NCBI GenBank assembly: GCA_937925645.1
Contig: CALAMB010000442.1
Location: forward strand, 1-5,671
Source of the DNA: an uncultured Acidobacteriota bacterium
GTDB taxonomy: Bacteria > Acidobacteriota > JAAYUB01
Length of the DNA: 5,671 nucleotides
Direction of reading: 5' to 3'
Numbering within the stretch: the stretch's first letter is position 1; each line of letters opens with the position of its first letter. The notes beneath the pieces were generated by a model, which did not search any database, was not told the DNA's origin, and saw nothing but the letters and a program-made list of their open reading frames with translations. Positions 1 to 5,267 of the stretch are shown here, piece by piece. The position numbers and the translations under genes are program-made.

Positions 1-1
1 C

Positions 2-223
2 GCCGCGCTCTACCTGCACTGCCTCCCCGCCGACATCTCCGGCGTGAGCTGCGAGCGGGGCGAGGTGGCCGCCACGGTATTCGACCGGTACCGCCTCCAG
101 ACCTACCGCGAGGCCGGCTACAAGCCGTTCGTCATCGCGGCCATGATCCTGCTGGCCCGGTTTTCGGAGCCGGCCGGCGTGCTGGATGCCATCGCCCGCC
201 GCGCCGCGCGGCGCCTGCTGTAA
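2..223 (+). CDS. ygeW: Knotted carbamoyltransferase YgeW, C-terminal part (5' end outside window)
   Basis: The last 73 residues of an aspartate/ornithine carbamoyltransferase family protein, reading in from the left edge and ending at TAA. The HCLP motif, which in ornithine carbamoyltransferase contributes the Cys of the amino-acid substrate site, is at residues 6-9 of the visible part. It is followed by ADISGVSCERGEV and VFDRYR, then a helix (YKPFVIAAMILLARF). From memory this HCLPADI-GVSC-GEV-VFDRYR stretch is typical of the YgeW branch rather than of ArgF or PyrB. YgeW is a trimeric cytosolic carbamoyltransferase whose gene sits in purine/molybdenum-hydroxylase loci. Its physiological substrate has long been uncertain, and recent work links such loci to oxygen-independent urate and purine breakdown. 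The next gene starts 10 nt downstream, so the two are probably co-transcribed. About 80% of the protein is missing, so the carbamoyl-phosphate motif cannot be checked. Confidence 0.82.
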   Translation, partial: AALYLHCLPADISGVSCERGEVAATVFDRYRLQTYREAGYKPFVIAAMILLARFSEPAGVLDAIARRAARRLL

Positions 224-227
224 GGAG
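222..227 (+). promoter_or_regulatory. Ribosome binding site of the PLP enzyme
   Basis: AAGGAG overlaps the last two bases of the ygeW stop codon and lies 6 nt before the ATG at 234. It decides the start: an upstream in-frame ATG at 186 lies inside ygeW, and it would add 16 residues unlike the family. Confidence 0.85.
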
Positions 228-233
228 CGCGCC

Positions 234-1694
234 ATGTCCCAGATCATTCACACCATCCGGGAAGACGTCGTCCGGCGCACCGCCGCCCGGTGCCGCCGGC
301 GGAACATCCGCATCCCCACGTTCGCCGAGATGCGCGACCCGTCGCTCATCCCCGAGTCCGTCCGGAAGCAGTTGCCGGCGGTGGGGCTGTGGGACGTCAA
401 TCCGCTGAACCTGTTTCGGATCACCTGGAAAAACGACATCCGCACCGGCCTGTTCGGCGGGGTGAATTACATGGAGATCCCGCCGGCGCTCACCGGCGTC
501 CGGGCGCGGATCATCGGCCTCGTGGGCAAGTTCTTCCCCACCGGCGCCCACAAGGTGGGGGCGGCGTTCGGCTGCCTGGTGCCGCGGCTGGTGAGCGGCG
601 AGTTCGACCCGGAGGTGCACAAGGCGGTCTGGCCGTCCACCGGCAACTACTGCCGCGGCGGCGCCTTTGACTGCGCCCTGCTCGACTGCACGGCGGTGGC
701 CATCCTGCCCGAGGAGATGAGCCGCGAGCGCTTCGACTGGCTCCGGGAGATCGGCGCCGAGGTGATCGCCACGCCGGGCTGCGAGTCGAACGTGAAGGAG
801 ATCTACGACAAGTGCTGGGAGCTGCGGCGCGACCCGGTCCACGTGATCTTCAACCAGTTCGACGAATTCGGCAACCCCATCTTCCACTACCAGGTGACGG
901 GGCCGGCGCTGCTGGAGGTGTGGGAGCAGGTGCGCCGCGAGGGGAGCCGGGCGACAGCGTATGTCTCCGCCACGGGGTCGGCCGGGACCATCGCCGCCGG
1001 CGACTTCCTCAAGACCCACTTCCCCGGGCTGAAGGTGGTGGCCACCGAGGCGCTCCAGTGCCCGACGCTGCTGCTCAACGGCTTCGGCGGGCACCGGATC
1101 GAGGGGATCGGCGACAAGCACGTCCCCTGGGTGCACAACGTTCGCAACACCGACGCCGTGGCCGCCATCGACGACGCCGACTGCATGCGCCTGGTGCGCT
1201 TGTTCAACGAGCCGGCCGGCCGCGACTATCTGGCCGCGGCGGGCGTGCCGGCGGCCGATTGCGAGCGGCTGGAGCTGCTGGGCATTTCCAGCATCTGCAA
1301 CCTGCTGGCGGCGATCAAAACCGCCCGCTACTATGAGCTGGACGAGCGCGACGTGATCTTCACCGTGCTCACCGACTCCATGGAGCTGTACGGCTCGCGC
1401 CTCGATGAACAACGCGCCGCCGAGGGGCCCTACGGCCCGATTCCGGCCGCACGCGACCACGCCGCCGTGCTGCTCCACCAGGGGATCGACTTCTTCAAGG
1501 AGCTCACCTATTACGACCGGAAGGCCATCCACAACCTGAAGTACTACACGTGGGTGGAGCAGCAGGGCAAGACCTTCGACGAGATCAACGCCCAGTGGGA
1601 CGACGCGTACTGGCGCCGGCTGTTCGAGGACGAAGTGGACGAGTTCGACCGCCTGATCACGGCCTTCAATCGGGAGGCCGGCTGGGAGGCCTAG
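234..1694 (+). CDS. Fold-type II PLP-dependent enzyme, tryptophan-synthase-beta/cysteine-synthase-like, function unknown
   Basis: A 486-residue cytosolic enzyme of a conserved family usually annotated only as 'pyridoxal-phosphate dependent enzyme'. Visible landmarks are GLWDVNPLNLFRITWKN (51-67), FPTGAHKVGAAFG (101-113) with K107 as the likely Schiff-base lysine, STGNYCRGGAF (135-145) as the substrate/cofactor Asn loop, ATGSAGTIAAGD (246-257) as the Gly-rich phosphate loop, NGFGGHRIEGIGDKHVPW (282-299), LTDSMELYGSRL (379-390), and a C-terminal YYDRKAIHNLKYYTWVEQQGK (426-446). These match the family as I remember it, and the length is normal for it. It occupies the place held in Escherichia coli by YgeX (2,3-diaminopropionate ammonia-lyase, about 398 residues). 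It is longer and shares only general fold-II features with YgeX, so it should not be called YgeX. A lyase or replacement reaction on an amino acid linked to the carbamoyltransferase is an inference. The mocA-like gene follows after 1 nt. Confidence 0.88.
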   Translation: MSQIIHTIREDVVRRTAARCRRRNIRIPTFAEMRDPSLIPESVRKQLPAVGLWDVNPLNLFRITWKNDIRTGLFGGVNYMEIPPALTGVRARIIGLVGKFFPTGAHKVGAAFGCLVPRLVSGEFDPEVHKAVWPSTGNYCRGGAFDCALLDCTAVAILPEEMSRERFDWLREIGAEVIATPGCESNVKEIYDKCWELRRDPVHVIFNQFDEFGNPIFHYQVTGPALLEVWEQVRREGSRATAYVSATGSAGTIAAGDFLKTHFPGLKVVATEALQCPTLLLNGFGGHRIEGIGDKHVPWVHNVRNTDAVAAIDDADCMRLVRLFNEPAGRDYLAAAGVPAADCERLELLGISSICNLLAAIKTARYYELDERDVIFTVLTDSMELYGSRLDEQRAAEGPYGPIPAARDHAAVLLHQGIDFFKELTYYDRKAIHNLKYYTWVEQQGKTFDEINAQWDDAYWRRLFEDEVDEFDRLITAFNREAGWEA

Positions 1695-1698
1695 CGTG
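1684..1698 (+). promoter_or_regulatory. Ribosome binding site and GTG start of the mocA-like gene
   Basis: GGGAGG at 1684-1689 lies inside the last codons of the PLP enzyme gene. It is 6 nt before GTG at 1696, which itself begins 1 nt after the TAG stop at 1692-1694. The arrangement supports the GTG start, with conserved sequence starting about 7 residues in, and suggests translational coupling. Confidence 0.78.
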
Positions 1699-2286
1699 AC
1701 GAACCCGACGACGGGCGCGGTGATCCTGGCCGCCGGCGCCGGGGCGCGCCTGGGCGGCCCCAAGCTCCGGCTTGAATCCGGCGGCCGGCCGTTCCTCGAG
1801 CGGGTGCTGGCGGCGGTCGCCGAAGCCGGCTGCGCGCCGGTGGTCTGCGTGGTGCGCGCCGAGGACCGCGAATGGGCCGCGGCGCGGGCGGACGCAGCCG
1901 GCGCGGCGGTGGTGGTCAACCCGGCGCCGGAGCGTGGCGCGCTCTCCTCGCTGCGGCTGGGCCTGGACCGGCTGGGGGCGTGCGCGGGCGCGCTGGTGGC
2001 AGCGGTGGACCATCCGTACGTGACGGCCGCGACCTGCCGAGCGCTGGCCGCGGCGTTCGCCGCCCGGTCCGACGCCGTGGTCAAGCCGGTGTGGGACGGC
2101 CGGAGCGGTCATCCCGTGGTCATCCCGCGGGCGCTGTTCCCGCGGATCCCGCCGGAGGACCGCGCCGGCGGCCTGGCGGCGGTGATCCACGCGTCCGGCC
2201 TGCGGGAGGTCCACCTCCCCGTGGACGATCCGGGCGTGTGCCGGAACATTAATTTTCCATCCGACCTCGACGAATCGTTGGTATAA
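1696..2286 (+). CDS. mocA: MocA/MobA-like molybdenum cofactor nucleotidyltransferase (probable cytidylyltransferase)
   Basis: A 196-residue NTP transferase. The nucleotide-binding signature LAAGAGARLGGPK is at 11-23. NPAPERGALSSLRLGL (75-90) matches the NP-x-x-x-x-G-x-x-S-S-L segment of the family. VDHP at 104-107 stands where the metal-binding D-x-P usually lies. GRSGHPVVIP (135-144) carries the GHP signature seen in MocA, and NINFPSDLD (184-192) matches the terminal D-I-x-T-P-x-D-L motif. MocA joins CTP to molybdopterin to give the MCD cofactor used by xanthine-dehydrogenase-family hydroxylases, while MobA uses GTP. The GHP motif and the ygeW neighbour favour MocA, but nucleotide choice cannot be proven by reading. 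Another member of the family with a different sugar or cofactor substrate is possible. It likely serves a molybdenum hydroxylase encoded left of the window. A promoter-like site overlaps its stop codon. Confidence 0.75.
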   Translation: MTNPTTGAVILAAGAGARLGGPKLRLESGGRPFLERVLAAVAEAGCAPVVCVVRAEDREWAAARADAAGAAVVVNPAPERGALSSLRLGLDRLGACAGALVAAVDHPYVTAATCRALAAAFAARSDAVVKPVWDGRSGHPVVIPRALFPRIPPEDRAGGLAAVIHASGLREVHLPVDDPGVCRNINFPSDLDESLV

Positions 2287-2298
2287 TTCGACCGTTCA
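2279..2298 (+). promoter_or_regulatory. Extended -10 promoter for the membrane protein/NTPase unit
   Basis: TGGTATAAT at 2279-2287 is a perfect extended -10 (TGn plus TATAAT); its TATAAT contains the TAA stop of the mocA-like gene. No good -35 hexamer lies 16-18 nt upstream, as is common for extended -10 promoters, but an AT-rich patch (AACATTAATTTTCC, 2245-2258) stands out against the GC-rich background. The start of transcription would be near 2293-2296. The sequence after the -10, CGACCGTT, recurs at the second site near 5190. A coding coincidence is possible but less likely given the second copy. Confidence 0.65.
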
Positions 2299-2369
2299 TT
2301 GATCCTTTGGCGTGAAGCGATGGCATCCCCCGGTTCCGGACGGGTGACGGTGACTTTTCTGGAGGCGTC
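2299..2369 (+). other. Leader of the membrane protein gene
   Basis: About 70 nt of untranslated sequence between the promoter-like site and the ATG at 2370. It holds a tandem GGTGAC pair (2343-2354) and the ribosome binding site GGAGG (2361-2365), 4 nt before the start codon. No strong hairpin, riboswitch-like fold or short reading frame with its own ribosome binding site was seen. Confidence 0.5.
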
Positions 2370-3047
2370 ATGAACCAGACGACGGTGGACGGGAAAATGA
2401 TCGTTCGACTGCTGCTGGCCACCGGCCTGATGTGGGGGTTGACCGAGGCGGCGCTGGGCGTGGGCCTGCGCGGCGCCTGCGGCGTCGGCGTGACCGGCGC
2501 GGTGATGACCGGCTGGGCCGTCTGTTGCTTGTCGGCCGGTTACCACGCCACCCGCCGGCTCTGGGCCCCCGCGGCTCTGCTGGCCGTGGCGGCGGGGCTC
2601 AAGATGCTGGACGCGGCGGTGCTGGGCCTGCCCGTGGGGCACGGATCGGTGGTCAACCCCGTCTTCGCGTTCGCGGTGCAGGCGGTTCTGCTGGTGGTCC
2701 TGGCCGCGGTGGTTCGGTGGGCGAAGGCCGACGGGCGGGCCGTGGACATGGCCGCCGGCGGCCTGATCGGGCTCGGCGCGGCGGGGCTGTTCCCCCTGGC
2801 CGGGTTCGTGACCGGTTCACCGGCGTGCGTCCATGCCGGGACGACTCTGCCCGTGGCCATCGTCTACGCGCCCCTGAGCGCCGCGCTCGGCTCGGTGGCC
2901 TATCCGCTGGGACGGGTCCTGGCGGAGCACCTGCGGGATTGGCTCGCCGCCGGTTCCGCGCCGGCGCCGGCCCGCGCGCGCTGGATCGACGCGGCGGCGG
3001 CCGCCGCGCTGGTCCTCTTCATCGGCGTGGAGTTGCTGGCGCGATGA
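2370..3047 (+). CDS. Polytopic membrane protein of unknown function, about seven membrane segments
   Basis: A 225-residue, very hydrophobic protein that I do not recognise. Likely membrane segments are about 11-33, 38-58, 66-88, 95-116, 125-148, 158-183 and 205-223. Polar residues fall inside or at the edge of the segments: E26 in WGLTEAALG (22-30), K78 and D81 in LKMLDAAV, and N96 in VNPVFAF. These could line a substrate path or a site of contact. A proline/alanine-rich stretch (194-204) links the sixth and seventh segments. The ATG at 2370 is supported by GGAGG; a second in-frame ATG at 2397 is a weaker alternative. The gene opens a new transcription unit and ends in an ATGA overlap with the NTPase gene, so the two products are probably made together and may interact. 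Size and topology resemble small transporter subunits such as ECF S-components, but no diagnostic motif supports that name. Confidence 0.85.
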   Translation: MNQTTVDGKMIVRLLLATGLMWGLTEAALGVGLRGACGVGVTGAVMTGWAVCCLSAGYHATRRLWAPAALLAVAAGLKMLDAAVLGLPVGHGSVVNPVFAFAVQAVLLVVLAAVVRWAKADGRAVDMAAGGLIGLGAAGLFPLAGFVTGSPACVHAGTTLPVAIVYAPLSAALGSVAYPLGRVLAEHLRDWLAAGSAPAPARARWIDAAAAAALVLFIGVELLAR

Positions 3048-3556
3048 GGATCATCATCTCCGGCGATCTGCACGTGGGCAAAAGCAGCCTGGTGGCTTCC
3101 CTGACCGGCCACCTGCCGGCCGGGGCGGTGGGGCGACTCCTCACCGTGCCTCTGTTCCGCGACCAGGAGAAGGTGGGCTTCTGCCTGGAGGCGCCGTCGG
3201 GCGACCGCGAGGTGTTCGCCCACGCCGACTGGGCGGAGGAGCCGCGCTTCGGACCGTTCGGGCTGAAGCCGGAGGTGTTCACCGACTTCGGCTGCCGCGC
3301 CCTGGCCCAGGCCGCGGACCGGGACTGGCTGGTCATCGACGAGCTGGGCGTCATGGAGGAGTGCGCGCTCCCCTTCGCCGAGGCGGTGGCCGACGCCTTC
3401 CGCGACCGCGACCGGATCGTCGCGGTGGTCCAGCGGCGGGCGCTCGTGGACTGGGTCCGGCGCATCGGGCTGGAGCGCCTCGACGGGATCTTTTGCGTGC
3501 ACCCCGACAACCGCGAGGCGATGGCCAACTGCCTCTCGCGGCTCCTGCTGGAGTGA
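3044..3556 (+). CDS. Small P-loop NTPase, THEP1 nucleoside-triphosphatase-like
   Basis: A 170-residue soluble protein. Walker A is GDLHVGKSS at 7-15 (G-x4-G-K-S), right after the first beta strand MRIIIS. Walker B is WLVIDE at 95-100, continued by LGVME, which corresponds to the DE-[IL]-G-x-ME signature of THEP1/NTPase_1 proteins. GFCLEA (45-50), the F/G-rich stretch around 68-83, and PDNREAM (154-160) followed by a C-terminal leucine-rich helix also match that family, and the length is typical. THEP1 proteins hydrolyse NTPs slowly in vitro and their cell role is not settled. This member is divergent: the aromatic/Glu/Arg stretch usual after the P-loop reads LLTVPLFRDQEK (32-43). The ATG at 3044 overlaps the upstream stop as ATGA. 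The open frame extends further upstream through the membrane protein gene, but that part is a shadow. A regulatory or energising partner of the membrane protein is inferred. Confidence 0.75.
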   Translation: MRIIISGDLHVGKSSLVASLTGHLPAGAVGRLLTVPLFRDQEKVGFCLEAPSGDREVFAHADWAEEPRFGPFGLKPEVFTDFGCRALAQAADRDWLVIDELGVMEECALPFAEAVADAFRDRDRIVAVVQRRALVDWVRRIGLERLDGIFCVHPDNREAMANCLSRLLLE

Positions 3557-3601
3557 CGGCGCGCGGATCGCCCCCGCCGGCGCCCCGCGCGAAGGACGTC
3601 C
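3557..3601 (+). other. Short spacer before the GT-C-like gene
   Basis: 45 nt, very GC-rich, with the ribosome binding site GAAGGA (3591-3596) 5 nt before the ATG at 3602. There is no -10-like site and no U-tract terminator. The only inverted repeat, GCGCGG with CCGCGC, has an 18-20 nt loop and is weak. The downstream gene is therefore most simply read as part of the same transcript. Confidence 0.5.
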
Positions 3602-5209
3602 ATGAATCCCCTCTCACCGCCGGAATCCGTCCATCGTCCGCCGCCGAATCAGGCACTGTCGCACCGGCGCGTGGCCGAAGCGGCCGTCCTGATTGTCGCG
3701 ATCTTCGCCGTCTACCTGCTGTTTCCCATCCGGAACCACTATTGGGACGGCGTGGGCTTCGCCCTCCAGATCGAGGCGTCGGCGGATTCCGGCGATCCCG
3801 CCCTGCTGCATCCCAACCACCTGGTCTACACGCTGGCGGGACGCCTGGCGTACGACGCCGTCCGCACCGTATGCCCGGAGGTGCGGGCGCTGGCGGTGCT
3901 GCAGTACCTGAACATGGCGCTGGCGGCCCTGGCGGCGGGCATCCTCTACGGAATCTTCCGCCGGCAAGCCGGCGGGCCGTTGTTCGCGGGCGGACTGGCG
4001 GCGCTGTTCGCGTTCTCGGCGGGGTGGTGGCGGTTCGGCGCCGATGCCGGCGCCTACATCCCGTCCGTGCTCGGCCTGGTGCTGGGGCTGGCCGTGCTGC
4101 TCCGGTCCGGGCCCTCTGCGCCGGTTCGGCTGGGACTGTGCCATGCGGCCGCGATGCTGTTCCACGAGCTGGCCATCGGGTTCCTGCCCGCCGCGGTGTG
4201 CGGGCTGGCGGCCCGCGAAGAGACGCCGGCGCGGCGATGGCGGTCGGCGGCGCTCTACCTGGCCACGGCCGGCGGGGTGACCGGGGCCGCCTACCTGGCC
4301 GCCTACGCGCGGCAGCCGGGCCGGACGAGCCTGTGGTCTTGGCTCACGTACCACTCGCCCGACTCGGCGTTCTCCTGGGACCTCGGCCGCAACATCCTCC
4401 TGACCGTCCGGAGCAACGTGCGGCTGCTGGTGAACAGCCGGCCGGGCGACGTGTTTCGGCACCCTGACCCCGTCAGTCTGGTGGCGCTGGCCGCGTTCGC
4501 GGTGGCGCTGGGGTGGGTGATCGTCACGCTGATCCGGCGGCGCGCGTGGCGGCTCCCGCCGCCCGATCCCGCCGGGAGCCTCCCCGCCGTCGCGTTGTGG
4601 GTGCGCGTCGGCGCGGCCTGGCTGATTCCCTATCTGGTGTTCCTGTTCGTCTGGCTGCCCGGCAACACGTTCTACCGGCTGTTTTACCTCCCGGCGCTGA
4701 TCCTGCTGCTGGCGGCGTGGCTGCTGCGGCACGGCGCGCCGGCCGCCGGGTTGGGACGGCTCCCCGTGGCGGCGGCAGTGCTGGTGGGCCTGTTCAATCT
4801 GGGGTTTTCCATCGTGCCGTGCGCGCAGATCCGGTCCAACCCGCCCCTGGCGCTGGCCGTGCGGATGCAGGGGCGCTGGTCCGGCCCCACCACCGTGGGG
4901 TACGGCGATTTCAATCCGGACAACTGGACCCTCCGCTACTTCAATCCCGCCACCCGGTGGGTGGCGGTGGATCCGGGGAGCGGCTTGGACGGATTCCGGC
5001 GCCTCCTGGCCGACCAGCAGCGGGAAGGGCGGACGGTCTGGCTGGACTCGTCGGCGGTCCGGACGCTGGAGGCGATGGGGCCGGAGGCCGCGGCGTTCGC
5101 CGCCGCCCTCATCAAGGAAGAGGTGGTCCAGGACCGGATGGGCACTCGATTGTACCGCCTCGGACCGCCGTCCGTGAATGCCGCCGGTGTGGTAGAATCC
5201 GACCGTTGA
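3602..5209 (+). CDS. Multi-spanning membrane protein, probable GT-C-type glycosyltransferase
   Basis: A 535-residue integral membrane protein. After a short proline-rich cytoplasmic N-terminus, likely segments lie at about 24-42, 100-118, 126-144, 152-168, 177-200, 215-235, 290-310, 335-352, 357-375 and 387-407, followed by a soluble C-terminal domain (about 410-520). The first outer loop carries YWDGVGF (47-53) and LLHPNHLVY (68-76). An acidic residue just after the first membrane segment is typical of GT-C enzymes (PMT/ArnT/GT39-like), which use lipid-linked sugars outside the membrane. FGADAGAYIP (145-154) may be the second acidic site, and FHELAIGF (187-194) and GNTFYRLFYLP (354-364) look conserved. 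The C-terminal domain has YGDFNPDNWTLRYFNP (434-449). No donor or acceptor can be named, and no other surface-sugar gene is in view, so its link to the neighbours is only positional. The start at 3602 has GAAGGA 5 nt upstream. A promoter-like site overlaps the 3' end. Confidence 0.85.
   Translation: MNPLSPPESVHRPPPNQALSHRRVAEAAVLIVAIFAVYLLFPIRNHYWDGVGFALQIEASADSGDPALLHPNHLVYTLAGRLAYDAVRTVCPEVRALAVLQYLNMALAALAAGILYGIFRRQAGGPLFAGGLAALFAFSAGWWRFGADAGAYIPSVLGLVLGLAVLLRSGPSAPVRLGLCHAAAMLFHELAIGFLPAAVCGLAAREETPARRWRSAALYLATAGGVTGAAYLAAYARQPGRTSLWSWLTYHSPDSAFSWDLGRNILLTVRSNVRLLVNSRPGDVFRHPDPVSLVALAAFAVALGWVIVTLIRRRAWRLPPPDPAGSLPAVALWVRVGAAWLIPYLVFLFVWLPGNTFYRLFYLPALILLLAAWLLRHGAPAAGLGRLPVAAAVLVGLFNLGFSIVPCAQIRSNPPLALAVRMQGRWSGPTTVGYGDFNPDNWTLRYFNPATRWVAVDPGSGLDGFRRLLADQQREGRTVWLDSSAVRTLEAMGPEAAAFAAALIKEEVVQDRMGTRLYRLGPPSVNAAGVVESDR
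5190..5209 (+). promoter_or_regulatory. Extended -10 promoter for msrC
   Basis: TGGTAGAAT at 5190-5198 is an extended -10 (TGn plus TAGAAT, one mismatch). It lies in the last codons of the GT-C-like gene, whose TGA stop is at 5207-5209. The bases after it (CCGACCGTTGA) almost repeat those after the site at 2279. Transcription would begin near 5204-5207, giving a leader of about 60 nt. No convincing -35 hexamer was seen. Confidence 0.62.
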
Positions 5210-5220
5210 GTGTCCCGCCG

Positions 5221-5248
5221 CGCGGCTGCCGGAAACCGGCGGTCCGCG
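5221..5248 (+). terminator. Strong hairpin after the GT-C-like gene, in the msrC leader (terminator or leader structure)
   Basis: The arm 5221-5232 pairs with 5236-5248. Five base pairs (CGCGG/CCGCG) are followed by seven more (CTGCCGG/CCGGCGG, one G-U), with a single bulged T at 5243 and an AAA loop. It starts 12 nt after the GT-C-like stop. No U-tract follows, so it is not a canonical intrinsic terminator. It could protect or end the upstream mRNA, or be a structured 5' leader of msrC, whose ribosome binding site starts 8 nt later. Confidence 0.5.
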
Positions 5249-5255
5249 ACACTTC

Positions 5256-5261
5256 GGGGAG
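5256..5261 (+). promoter_or_regulatory. Ribosome binding site of msrC
   Basis: GGGGAG lies 6 nt before the ATG at 5268 and just downstream of the hairpin at 5221-5248, so that structure may affect access to it. Confidence 0.7.
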
Positions 5262-5267
5262 CGAACG

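Larger units (their letters stand above)
2279..5209 (+). repeat. Pair of near-identical 20-base promoter-like elements (2279-2298 and 5190-5209)
   Basis: Aligned without gaps, the two 20-base copies differ at three positions only: T/G in the -10 hexamer, T/C just after it, and C/G near the end. Shared sequence reads TGGTA-AAT-CGACCGTT-A. Each copy straddles the stop codon of the upstream gene in a different reading frame context, so protein conservation does not explain the match. The coordinates span both copies; the sequence between them is not repeated. Confidence 0.6.

Noticed and set aside
186..233. 16-residue N-terminal extension of the PLP enzyme from the ATG at 186
   Set aside because: It lies within ygeW coding sequence, and the ATG at 234 has an AAGGAG ribosome binding site at good spacing and matches the family N-terminus.
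234..1694. Naming the PLP enzyme YgeX (2,3-diaminopropionate ammonia-lyase) or TrpB
   Set aside because: Length and motifs (GLWDVNPLNLF, FPTGAHKVGAA, NGFGGHRIEGIGDKH) differ from both; only the general fold-II features are shared.
132..2084. 650-codon open frame on the - strand across the PLP enzyme and mocA-like genes
   Set aside because: Its product is Ala/Arg/Gly/Pro-rich, resembles no family, and lies antisense to two clearly recognised genes. High GC content removes stop codons in this frame.
2343..2354. Tandem GGTGAC pair in the membrane protein leader as a regulator site
   Set aside because: Two 6-base copies are too short to separate from chance and have no counterpart at the second promoter-like site.
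2432..3043. Upstream extension of the NTPase frame through the membrane protein gene
   Set aside because: This part is low-complexity Arg/Gly/Ala in a different frame from the membrane protein. The P-loop strand begins exactly at the ATG at 3044, so that is the real start.
3560..3590. Inverted repeat in the spacer after the NTPase gene as a terminator
   Set aside because: Only 6 bp with a loop near 20 nt and no T-run; expected by chance in such GC-rich sequence.
3614..4732. 372-codon open frame on the - strand inside the GT-C-like gene
   Set aside because: Composition is Gln/Arg/Pro/Gly-rich with no domain, and it is fully antisense to a coherent membrane protein. It is a shadow.
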